Part shown: positions 18,040-26,461 of the stretch, in pieces
Layout: each line of letters begins with the position of its first letter
How positions within the stretch are numbered: position 1 is the first letter of the stretch
Source: Candidatus Bathyarchaeota archaeon
GTDB lineage: Archaea; Thermoproteota; Bathyarchaeia; Bathyarchaeales; DTEX01
Direction of reading: 5' to 3'
DNA length: 33,627 nucleotides
NCBI GenBank assembly: GCA_018397055.1
Contig: JAGTQS010000006.1
Span: forward strand, 1 to 33,627
Notes under the pieces: generated by a model
What the model was told of the DNA's origin: nothing
Database searches by the model: none
What the model saw: only the letters and a program-made list of their open reading frames with translations
Translations under genes and position numbers: made by a program

Positions 18040-19548
18040 TTAGAACATGGTTCTAAGATTGTTGTATAATGCAACATATTTTCCGTATTGTTTATCGTAT
18101 ATTTCACGATTAGCCGATTGTGGAGAAAAACGTTCTTTGATTGAAACCATGGATTGCACAGCCTCATTAAGCGAAGGAAACGTTTCGGTGGCTAAACCCG
18201 CAAGCACCGCAGCTCCTAAAGCAGCGGTTTCTTCTGTGCGAACTGTCAGTATTGGTTTTTGAAGCACATCTGCTTTGATCTGGTTCCACAAAGGGCTTCT
18301 AGCTGCTCCTCCGGTTGATCTTACCTCTTTTACTTCAACGCCTAATTCTTCGAGAAGCTCGATGTTTCTTCTCAACATATAGGCAATGGACTCTATAATG
18401 GCCCTTATCACATGGCCTTTACCATGGTATAACGTAAGTCCAAATAACACTCCCTTAGCGTCTGGATTAAACTCTGGGGAAGCTGCACCCATAAAGTGAG
18501 GCAAAAGAACCAATCCATCTGAGCCTGGAGGAACTTTAGACGCCTGTGCCATCAAAAGATCATAAGGATCCATGCTTCGCATCATTGCCTCCTCTATTTC
18601 TTGCTTGCCAAAGTTGTCTCTAAACCACTTTAGGACTGCGCCAGCAGTTTGGCACCAAGGTTGAAGGAAATATTTTCCGAAAACAGCGTGGCAGTGGCAT
18701 GGTATTCTCCGCTTTGGATCCAGCAGAAATTTATCAACGGTGGCAACAGCTGCCATTGCTCCTCCAGTGGTTTCGGTGACCACGCCATTTTCGATGTTAC
18801 CTACTCCTATGGCGTTTGCGGCTTGATCGTAGGCACCCGTAGACACAAGAGTTTTTGTGCTTAATCCAGTTTCTTTCGAAGCGTCAGACGTAATTTCACC
18901 CACTGGAACTCCAGATGGATTCAGCTGAGGCAGCTGGTCCTCGTATATTCCAATGAAATCCAAGATTTCTTTCCACCATCTTCGTTTGGTTACGTCGAAA
19001 AGAAGAGAAGAACACACAACTGAATGTTCAGTGGTAAACTTGCCTGTCAAATTGTAAATCAAAAAGTCCTCAAGAAGCAGAAACTTCTCAACTTTCCCAA
19101 AAATTGAAGGCTTGTTTCTTTTTAACCAGAAAATTTTTGTGGCAGTCCATGTGGGAGAAACAAAGTTTTGTCCTGTGACACGATAAACTTCGTCGATGCC
19201 AAACTCGTCTTGTATGATCTTCGCCTCATCCTTTGATCGGTTGTCAAGCCACACAATTGCGTTTCCCAAGAGGTTTCCGTTTTTGTCAAGATATACAAAG
19301 CTTTCCCCCTGACTTGAAACGCCTATGCCTAGAATTTCACGGTTGTCAACATTGGCGTGCTTTAATATTTCTTTGGTACACGTTCTGAATGCGTCCCAGT
19401 AGGTTTTCGGATTAACCTCTACCATGTCTGGAGTTGGCATTAGAAGCTCGTATTCCTTGAATGCTGAAGCTGCAACTTTGCCTTGTTGGTCAAATAGGAC
19501 GCACTTAACCGAGGTTGTACCCAGATCTACTCCTAGGAAATAGGTCAT
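18040..19548 (-). CDS. FGGY-family carbohydrate kinase (xylulokinase-like)
   Basis: FLGVDLGTTSVKCVLFDQQGKV, GVSSQGESFVYLD, WLDNRS, STGAYDQAANAIGVG, TGGAARSPLWNQIKADVLQKPI. Confidence 0.92.
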   Translation of the reverse strand: MTYFLGVDLGTTSVKCVLFDQQGKVAASAFKEYELLMPTPDMVEVNPKTYWDAFRTCTKEILKHANVDNREILGIGVSSQGESFVYLDKNGNLLGNAIVWLDNRSKDEAKIIQDEFGIDEVYRVTGQNFVSPTWTATKIFWLKRNKPSIFGKVEKFLLLEDFLIYNLTGKFTTEHSVVCSSLLFDVTKRRWWKEILDFIGIYEDQLPQLNPSGVPVGEITSDASKETGLSTKTLVSTGAYDQAANAIGVGNIENGVVTETTGGAMAAVATVDKFLLDPKRRIPCHCHAVFGKYFLQPWCQTAGAVLKWFRDNFGKQEIEEAMMRSMDPYDLLMAQASKVPPGSDGLVLLPHFMGAASPEFNPDAKGVLFGLTLYHGKGHVIRAIIESIAYMLRRNIELLEELGVEVKEVRSTGGAARSPLWNQIKADVLQKPILTVRTEETAALGAAVLAGLATETFPSLNEAVQSMVSIKERFSPQSANREIYDKQYGKYVALYNNLRTMF

Positions 19549-19573
19549 TTGTTTTTCTTCTGCCTTTTTTGTC

Positions 19574-21361
19574 TTATAAGCGTCTAAAAATAAGGTTGTC
19601 CAGTTTGAACCTTATTGTTTCCTCGCCTTGGTATGAGGGAAATTCTTTGAATGCTTGGTCTATGTGCTCTGCGTCGCCGTTGAAAATAAACAGGTTTAGA
19701 GTTATCTTGCTTTTACCTGCGAGGCAACACTCTATTTCGCCTTGGGTTGAGACCGTTTTGGCATATTTTATCTTTGAATTATGAAGGTTTTCAGCGTATT
19801 CGGCGATGTAGCTCCAGCTTTTGTATATTTTTTGGTAATTGCATGTTAGCTGGTCAACCATTGAAAGAAGTCTATCCCACTCTTCATTGTTCAGGATTGA
19901 GATGTTTTGCTCGTGGGTTATCAACACAACTGGAAGCAAACTGTTAAGACCGTGCTTAATACCAAAAGCCGCATACCATGCTCCGAGCTCTACGTCGATT
20001 TTTTCTCGACCTGTTTCCCAGAGAAAATCATATTTTTGTCCATTAGGCGCAATGGCGCCCTTGTTTATCAGAAACTGCTGCACCGACTTCGGTACATCTT
20101 CATAGCTTTGGTAGACCACGAAGAGGTCGGGGAAGTCAGGGTGGTAACCGATAACTCCGCCTTGCCCCTTAAATGGTTTCAGCTTTTTCATCTCGGCTTC
20201 GGGAAGCTGCAGCGAAGCAGCATCGTAAGGTACACTAAACGCATATGGCATTCCTAAGTAAACGATCCCTCTTTCTCTAAGAAACGGTATTGCGTCTTTT
20301 CCAACTTCTCCAAAGTGTGCTGTCAGAACTTTGGACCATTTGATTCCCCATTTTTCAGCGTTTTCATCCAGCCTTTTGAAGAATTCCGCTAATTTCTTTT
20401 TGCCGTATTCTTTGCCTTGACCGTGGTCAGTTGGGGATTTTGGTTCCCAGAAAATTTGTTTTGTCCACGTGAAGGCGTGGAACGAAAATTCCACCATCCC
20501 AGCGTCATAAAGTTGCTTGATGACTTGGGCTTCTTTTTCTCCAATGTTTTCAGTGAATAAGGAAACGTGGGGTATGAAGCCGTGTTTGTTTAGGATTTTT
20601 ACCCATTCAAAGTGGTTTGGTGCACCGCTGCAGTCGTCTATCCTTATCGTCACAAATGGCGGCATAGCAAGCATAACGAAGGGCTTCTTAGCTGCCCAAA
20701 CGATGCTTTTCCAGAAAACGTCGTCAAAACCGCCACCATGACCGAAGTACTCTTTAAGCCAAATTTTAGGAGAAACGGCGAAAAGAACGACATTGCCTTT
20801 TCCGCATTTTTCCGTGACAAGTGCAGGTAACCCGCTGCTGTTTGCAACTGACATGAGAAGATTGAAATCTTTTTCGATGTTGACGATGTTACAAACCTCA
20901 ACTGGCTTGTTGAACCGAATGAACTCAGGGTCTTTGGCGCCTGTTATGAAGTGCTTGTTGTTCCAGACTCTGACCATCCACGTGTTAAGATGCGGCATGT
21001 GTGTACCTTCTTCAGAAGTCCAAAGTCCAAAAGCATCTTTGAAGGCATCGTTGTAGGAATGAAGGTCGCCGTCGAAGCAGACTAATCCTACACCTGACTT
21101 TACTGCTTTCAGAATGGAAATTGCGTCGTTTTTTGACAAGCTTCTACCAAAATGTTCTTGGCATAGAATGATTACGCTACAATTGTCTAGAGTCTCAGCA
21201 GCTAAATTGTCCTTAGCGAGGTCAAAGACATTGTATGGTATGCCGAAATAATCCAACGCTGACCACAAAATTTCGTCAAGTTGGCCATATCCTTCTTTTT
21301 GGGAGCTGTCAACTAGACATAAGGCAGAAATATTTTTTTCATTCAATGAACGTACCTCCAA
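19574..21361 (-). CDS. Two-domain protein: N-terminal GATase/trimerization-like domain plus C-terminal NodB/polysaccharide-deacetylase-like domain
   Basis: VIILCQEHFGRSLSKNDAISILKAVKSGVGLVCFDGD... then FVTIRIDDCSGAPNHFEWVKILNKHGFIPHVSLFTENIGEKE...EFSFHAFTW. Confidence 0.65.
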   Translation of the reverse strand: MEVRSLNEKNISALCLVDSSQKEGYGQLDEILWSALDYFGIPYNVFDLAKDNLAAETLDNCSVIILCQEHFGRSLSKNDAISILKAVKSGVGLVCFDGDLHSYNDAFKDAFGLWTSEEGTHMPHLNTWMVRVWNNKHFITGAKDPEFIRFNKPVEVCNIVNIEKDFNLLMSVANSSGLPALVTEKCGKGNVVLFAVSPKIWLKEYFGHGGGFDDVFWKSIVWAAKKPFVMLAMPPFVTIRIDDCSGAPNHFEWVKILNKHGFIPHVSLFTENIGEKEAQVIKQLYDAGMVEFSFHAFTWTKQIFWEPKSPTDHGQGKEYGKKKLAEFFKRLDENAEKWGIKWSKVLTAHFGEVGKDAIPFLRERGIVYLGMPYAFSVPYDAASLQLPEAEMKKLKPFKGQGGVIGYHPDFPDLFVVYQSYEDVPKSVQQFLINKGAIAPNGQKYDFLWETGREKIDVELGAWYAAFGIKHGLNSLLPVVLITHEQNISILNNEEWDRLLSMVDQLTCNYQKIYKSWSYIAEYAENLHNSKIKYAKTVSTQGEIECCLAGKSKITLNLFIFNGDAEHIDQAFKEFPSYQGEETIRFKLDNLIFRRL

Positions 21362-21401
21362 ATTGATGTTGATTAAGTCGTCTTTTATTGTTTTGCATTA
21401 A

Positions 21402-22763
21402 CTAAACGTAATGTTTCCGCATCTCGTCATGTTGCGGAAGAGACAAAATTTCGTCGAGAAGACTTTTCGCTTGTTCCTCTGACTTTGTCCACGGATCCAT
21501 CAAAACAAGGTCAAGAAGTCGTTCCCTGCTTCCTGCCTCGTACGCCTCTAATTCAACCTCAACTGGGGCAACCCTGTCTCTAAGAAGATATGCGGTAACT
21601 GCCTTTGGCAGTCCCCTCGTTTTTTCGCCTTTTACGCCATCACCGTCGACGACGGCTGGGACTTCCACCTCAAAGTTTTCTGGTACGCCAGGAACAAGGT
21701 TTTCAGTGTTCATGATGTTAACTTGGAAGACCCTTGGTATTTCGCATGCTAAAGACTCTATTATGTTGATTATGCTTTCATGCGATTTTTTGGGTGGAAA
21801 AACGCTTGTAACCTTAACAGAAGGGTCATATGCGGTTTTGATTAGTTTAGAAACAGTGTCTTCCTTGGAGGGATTAAGCACCCATCTCCACCAACTCTTG
21901 GGGTCTTCCTTCCATTTTTTCTCCGTCTCGTCGTCCGTGTGGTACCACCAAGGCCACGAACCGCCACCCGGTGTGCAGGTGTCACCGATTGGAAAGACAC
22001 CGAATCTTTTGTAAAGATCTACGGCTTTTGGGCCAACATCACTGCTTGTCCCGCATTCCCTAAAATATTTCTCTGACTCCTTCTCTATCCAATCGTTCAA
22101 AACTGGAAAGGCGTCGTCGCCATCGTGTTTGAAGTCTGTTAACCATATAAAGTGGTTAACGCCTGGAATTTTATACTCGATCTTTTCCAAGTTGAGTCCA
22201 AGCACTGAGGCTAGGTGGAAGACGCCAACGTAGCCGTGGCAAAGCCCGATAAACTTGAGCTTCTTGTATTTTCTGCCAAGATAAGTAGTGGCTGCTAGCA
22301 CTGGGTTTGCAAGTTTAAGGTACCAAGCATCAGGGCAGATTTCCGATATGTCGTTCACTATTGACTCGAAAAGCCTAAATTGATAGAAATTTATCCAGAA
22401 TCCCTCGTCGTGCATTACGTGGTAGCTTCCGCCGAAACGATATCCATGCTTGAAGCCTATGCTCCAGCCATCTCTGTATCCGCTATAACCAACAACTAAA
22501 GCTGTATTAATAACGTAATCCGCATTCTCCAGCGATTTTTTTCTGTCAGTGGTTTTTTCCAGTTTTAATTTTGTTTCAGTCTCTTCTGCGTATCTTTTGC
22601 ATAACGTGTAGACTGCGTCTAACCTTTCTTTGTTTATGTCCATGAAGCTAACCGTGCTTCCTGAAAGATTGGGTGTAAGGCAGAGATCCTTAATAAGCGA
22701 CAAGGAGAAAGTCGCGCTTCCAGCTCCAATTATACTTATTTTAACGTCAACCATATTTGTCAA
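21402..22763 (-). CDS. Glycoside hydrolase family 4 (NAD-dependent alpha-galactosidase/glucosidase type)
   Basis: KISIIGAGSATFSLSLIKDL, SVSFMDIN-type Rossmann start, YVINTALVVGY, LKLANPVLAATTYL, FIGLCHGYVG, GVNHFIWL, EVEVPAVVDGDGV. Confidence 0.88.
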   Translation of the reverse strand: MTNMVDVKISIIGAGSATFSLSLIKDLCLTPNLSGSTVSFMDINKERLDAVYTLCKRYAEETETKLKLEKTTDRKKSLENADYVINTALVVGYSGYRDGWSIGFKHGYRFGGSYHVMHDEGFWINFYQFRLFESIVNDISEICPDAWYLKLANPVLAATTYLGRKYKKLKFIGLCHGYVGVFHLASVLGLNLEKIEYKIPGVNHFIWLTDFKHDGDDAFPVLNDWIEKESEKYFRECGTSSDVGPKAVDLYKRFGVFPIGDTCTPGGGSWPWWYHTDDETEKKWKEDPKSWWRWVLNPSKEDTVSKLIKTAYDPSVKVTSVFPPKKSHESIINIIESLACEIPRVFQVNIMNTENLVPGVPENFEVEVPAVVDGDGVKGEKTRGLPKAVTAYLLRDRVAPVEVELEAYEAGSRERLLDLVLMDPWTKSEEQAKSLLDEILSLPQHDEMRKHYV

Positions 22764-22789
22764 CTCTGTTGAAAGTTAATTAGATCTCA

Positions 22790-22803
22790 AACATATATAA
22801 CTT
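22790..22803 (-). promoter_or_regulatory. Candidate TATA box for the GH4-led operon
   Basis: Minus-strand AAGTTATATATGTTT about 30 nt upstream of the GH4 ORF start region. Confidence 0.35.
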
Positions 22804-22870
22804 GAAGTAGAAAATAGACCTAGTAGAAAATAATATTGTTTCGAACATATGCGCATGGAGAAAAATCGTC

Positions 22871-23548
22871 ATGGAAGTCAACTTGATTAACTATACAAGG
22901 AATGGGATAGAAACCATCGCAACTGCAGTTCGAACATCAGGTCCCTTTTTTGACCAAATGGACGACAGGAAACTTGTAGGGTACATGGTGGAGCACGACT
23001 ATGGTTCAACACTGGAACATGTCTACTTCACTTTTGAGCTAAAAGACATCTCAGTTGCCTTAACCAGAGAACTATTAGAACACAGAATTGCCTCTCACAC
23101 TGCAAAATCAACTAGATACGCGAGTCAAGCAGACGAGATGCCCGTGTACATTCCACCCGACATTAAAGGCCCTTTAAGACAAAAAGTAATCATGCACATG
23201 GAAAAAACGCATGAACTATACAAGCAGATAGAAAAGGAAGCATCCAAAGAATCAGCTCGCTACGTTCTGCCACTGGCCTTAAAATGCACGTACATATGGA
23301 CGATCAACTGCCGTTCTTTACTCAATTTCTTAAGATTAAGACTATGCAAAAACGCTGCCCCAGAAATTAGGTTTATGGCTACAAAAATAAAAGAAGAGGT
23401 CACCAAAATCTACCCCGAAATATTCGAAACCGTCGGGTGCAGAGGCAGCCAATGGGGAATATGCCCAGAACCTAAAAAAAGGAGTTGCGGAAAGTACCCG
23501 ACGAAAAAAGAAATAATGCAACTCTATAATAAAAAAAGTAATGAATAA
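22871..23548 (+). CDS. thyX: FAD-dependent thymidylate synthase ThyX-like
   Basis: LVGYMVEHDYGSTLEHVYFTFELKDISVALTRELLEHRIASHTAKSTRYA and GICPEPKKRSCGKYP tail; ThyX motif reads EHR rather than RHR. Confidence 0.82.
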   Translation: MEVNLINYTRNGIETIATAVRTSGPFFDQMDDRKLVGYMVEHDYGSTLEHVYFTFELKDISVALTRELLEHRIASHTAKSTRYASQADEMPVYIPPDIKGPLRQKVIMHMEKTHELYKQIEKEASKESARYVLPLALKCTYIWTINCRSLLNFLRLRLCKNAAPEIRFMATKIKEEVTKIYPEIFETVGCRGSQWGICPEPKKRSCGKYPTKKEIMQLYNKKSNE

Positions 23549-23675
23549 CCTTATTATACATTTATTATCATCAATTTTTGCGATATTCCAAAAACAAACA
23601 AAGGCCATCACTATCCCAATTACCACTATGTTACCAGTAACGTCTAATAGAATTTTGATTCTCGAATGATTAATG

Positions 23676-23789
23676 TGGCGGGCCCGGGGGGATTTGAACC
23701 CCCGCCCTCAGGCTTTCTCCGCCTAAGCTGGCTCCGAAGGCTTACGCGAAATTTTTTCACTGCGCCATATCCAGCTAGGCTACGGGCCC
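23676..23789 (-). tRNA. tRNA-Arg(TCG), two introns, genome-encoded CCA
   Basis: Exons 23789-23760, 23741-23730, 23710-23676 give GGGCCCG TA GCCT AGCTGGATA TGGC G CAGGC CTTCGGA GCCTG AGGGC GGGGG TTCAAAT CCCCC CGGGCCC G CCA (77 nt); introns 23759-23742 (18 nt) and 23729-23711 (19 nt). Confidence 0.85.
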
Positions 23790-23868
23790 AATAACTTTTA
23801 CTTTATTGTTTTTAAAGAGATTTTGGGAACATTATTTTAGGCATAAAAAGTATGTGTTTGATTGGGCG

Positions 23869-25182
23869 TTACTTGATTTTTATTTTTTTGAAGTCGCCAT
23901 CGTATGCGGCTTTGAGAATGCTTTTCATGTACTTGTCTATGTCTCCCCTGTCTACGTCTAAGGGCGTCGGCATGTTCTGCAACTTCATTTTAAGCTGAGG
24001 ATCTTTTGCTGCTTCCAGCATTCTCTTAATGTGCAATGTTGTCGCTCCTGCTTCTTTAAGGGTTGTCGGAAAGCCAAAAGACCTGTTAAAATCTATCATC
24101 GCCTTAGCTACGATTTCACCTAATTTTCTGTCTTCGAATCTTTCCAGATCAAGATTTTTCGCAATTATTCCAGCTTCTTGGAATATTGTGCCAAGGATCC
24201 TAAGTTGTTCCTGAATGTTTGATGTAAAGAACACCGTGTAATACGGATTAAGAACTGCGCACGCTCTGCCATGGGAAAGAACATCCACAAGCGAGAAACT
24301 TCCAAGATGAGGACCACTTGTGCCCCCTATCATTATTGAATAACCGCCTAGATCAGTCCCAAGCCCAAGTGCAACTCTCGCTTCAACATCGTCTTTAAGT
24401 GCAGCCCTAAGATTTTTTACAATCAAACTTATTCCAAGCGATGCCACAGCCTTTGATTTTTCGAAGTAATCTTTGCCACCAGCCCCCATAAAAACCTCCC
24501 AACAATGTGCGATTCCATCCATCGCGCCATCAAGGGTCAGGTTCTCCGGCGAACCAACTGTCACACCGTAATCAAACAATGCCTTCTTAGGCGTGATTGC
24601 GTCGTCCACAATCAGTTTCTTTTGGCCCAACACGGGATCCGTTATGTTAGAGTATTTTGTCAAATGCGCAGCAGAGCTTGAGGCAGCCTGGACCGCAATA
24701 ACGGGTATAATGTCTTTGTTTGTGGCAGTCTTCATTTTAGTAACATTTCCAGTCCCAAAAAAGGGATCAATCGAGCCTGCAATGCTCCAATCGACATTTA
24801 ATACCTTTGAAATCTCTGAAGGCTCAAAAACCGTCAAAAAGCTCGCAGCCTTAACAGCATCAATTGTGCTTCCTCCTCCAAAAGCTATAATGCTGTCTGG
24901 TTTAAATCTGACAACCTGAAATGTTATCCTATACAAGTCTTCACGCGGACAGTTTGGTCTTGCGCCCAAAACAGTGTTGAAAGAGATACCTGTCTTCCTT
25001 AGAGACTCTGAAATTTTCTGCATAAATTTCTGTGCCCATTTCGAACTGCTTCCCACCAGAAGCGCATTGTGGCCAAAGGTTTTCGCCATCTCTCCAACTT
25101 TGTCGAGGACTTCTAATCCAAAGACGTAAAACTCTTTTTTCCATTCTCTTAACAGTCTTTGAGCTTCATCCTTTTCGTCCAT
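23869..25182 (-). CDS. Iron-containing alcohol dehydrogenase
   Basis: SIIAFGGGSTIDAVKAASF, LTLDGAMDGIAHCWE, HLGSFSLVDVLSHGRACAVL. Confidence 0.9.
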   Translation of the reverse strand: MDEKDEAQRLLREWKKEFYVFGLEVLDKVGEMAKTFGHNALLVGSSSKWAQKFMQKISESLRKTGISFNTVLGARPNCPREDLYRITFQVVRFKPDSIIAFGGGSTIDAVKAASFLTVFEPSEISKVLNVDWSIAGSIDPFFGTGNVTKMKTATNKDIIPVIAVQAASSSAAHLTKYSNITDPVLGQKKLIVDDAITPKKALFDYGVTVGSPENLTLDGAMDGIAHCWEVFMGAGGKDYFEKSKAVASLGISLIVKNLRAALKDDVEARVALGLGTDLGGYSIMIGGTSGPHLGSFSLVDVLSHGRACAVLNPYYTVFFTSNIQEQLRILGTIFQEAGIIAKNLDLERFEDRKLGEIVAKAMIDFNRSFGFPTTLKEAGATTLHIKRMLEAAKDPQLKMKLQNMPTPLDVDRGDIDKYMKSILKAAYDGDFKKIKIK

Positions 25183-25316
25183 TTTCTAACACACTCCATT
25201 GTCAGTGTAATAATAGTTACTAGGCCTTTCGCAACTGTGCAATTCCTTGTTGTTCAACACTTTTATTTTTCTAATCATTTATCTATTTCCTTTTGTTCTG
25301 AGCACGTAAGTTTCGC

Positions 25317-25330
25317 CGAAAAGTTATAAA
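25317..25330 (+). promoter_or_regulatory. BRE/TATA-type archaeal promoter
   Basis: CGAAAAGTTATAAA about 45 nt upstream of the 2-hydroxyacid dehydrogenase start. Confidence 0.5.
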
Positions 25331-25373
25331 CCACCTTTCTACATCATAGGTGAGTCGAAATAGTAAATGACTG

Positions 25374-26393
25374 GTGAAAACTTTGAACTTAAAAACTCAT
25401 AAGAAAATTTACGTAACAAGAGAACTACTTCCAGAAGCGATGGAAATTCTTAAATCCAAATTCGAAGTTGAGGTTTGGCAGGAAGAAACGCCTCCCCCAA
25501 GAAGCCTTTTGTTCGAAAAGGTAAAAGAAGTCGACGGCGTTATATGTGTCTTGACAGAGAAGTTTGACAAAGAAGTAATTGAGGCAGCAGGTCCGAAGAT
25601 TCGCGGAATTTGTCAAGTCGCCGTGGGCTTTGACAACATCGATGTTGAAGCTGCAACAAAAAAGGGCATCTATGTTACAAATACACCAGGGGTTTTAACT
25701 GAAACAACAGCTGACTTTGCTTTTGCCTTGCTTATGGCGACAGCTCGAAGAGTAGCAGAAGCTGACAAGTATGTTAAGTCTGGGCAGTGGAATGTTCCGT
25801 GGGGGCTTACGATGCTTCTTGGACAGGACGTTTATGGCAAAACAATTGGCATAATAGGCATCGGCAGAATTGGGTCGGCGGTGGCGAGACGAGCTAAAGG
25901 CTTCAACATGAGAATTCTGTATTATGACATTTATCGGAATGAACAAATAGAGAAAGAATTAGGCGCCGAGTTTACGTCTTTAGAAAATCTTCTTAAAGAA
26001 TCTGATTTCGTGACGATTCATGTGCCATTAATGCCCGAAACCTATCACCTAATGAACGAAGGAAGACTGAGGTTGATGAAGAAAACAGCTTGCCTCATTA
26101 ACACGTCAAGAGGACCAGTTGTTGACGAAAAGGCCCTTTACAAAGCACTTAAAGAAAGATGGATCTGGGCCGCGGGGTTAGACGTGTGGGAAAAGGAGCC
26201 CGTTGACCTAAGCAATCCCTTGCTTAAACTGGATAATGTTACAGCAACACCTCACATTGCAAGTGGAAGTATCGCAACGAGAACAAAAATGTCAATAATG
26301 GCAGCAGAGAACATGATCGCCATACTGGAAGGACGCGTGCCGCCAAATCTTGTGAACAAGGAAGTTTTAAAGGTCAGGCCTCCGACGAAATAG
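25374..26393 (+). CDS. D-isomer 2-hydroxyacid dehydrogenase (glyoxylate/hydroxypyruvate reductase-like)
   Basis: GKTIGIIGIGRIGSAVARRAKGFNM, NTSRGPVVDEKALYKALKE, TPHIASGSIATR. Exact start uncertain. Confidence 0.92.
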   Translation: MKTLNLKTHKKIYVTRELLPEAMEILKSKFEVEVWQEETPPPRSLLFEKVKEVDGVICVLTEKFDKEVIEAAGPKIRGICQVAVGFDNIDVEAATKKGIYVTNTPGVLTETTADFAFALLMATARRVAEADKYVKSGQWNVPWGLTMLLGQDVYGKTIGIIGIGRIGSAVARRAKGFNMRILYYDIYRNEQIEKELGAEFTSLENLLKESDFVTIHVPLMPETYHLMNEGRLRLMKKTACLINTSRGPVVDEKALYKALKERWIWAAGLDVWEKEPVDLSNPLLKLDNVTATPHIASGSIATRTKMSIMAAENMIAILEGRVPPNLVNKEVLKVRPPTK

Positions 26394-26461
26394 TAAATTT
26401 GCTTTCATCCTTTTTGGTTTTTTAATACTTCGCATTAAACTGAAGGTCTCTGAAGCTATTA

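Noticed and set aside
23676-23789. tRNA with a single canonical 37/38 intron, or an alternative Pro/Glu anticodon
   Set aside because: No single excision gives a paired anticodon stem; TAAGC/GCTTA leaves a 4-nt surplus loop, and position 33 is wrong for most other readings. The two-intron Arg(TCG) model fits length and pairing exactly.
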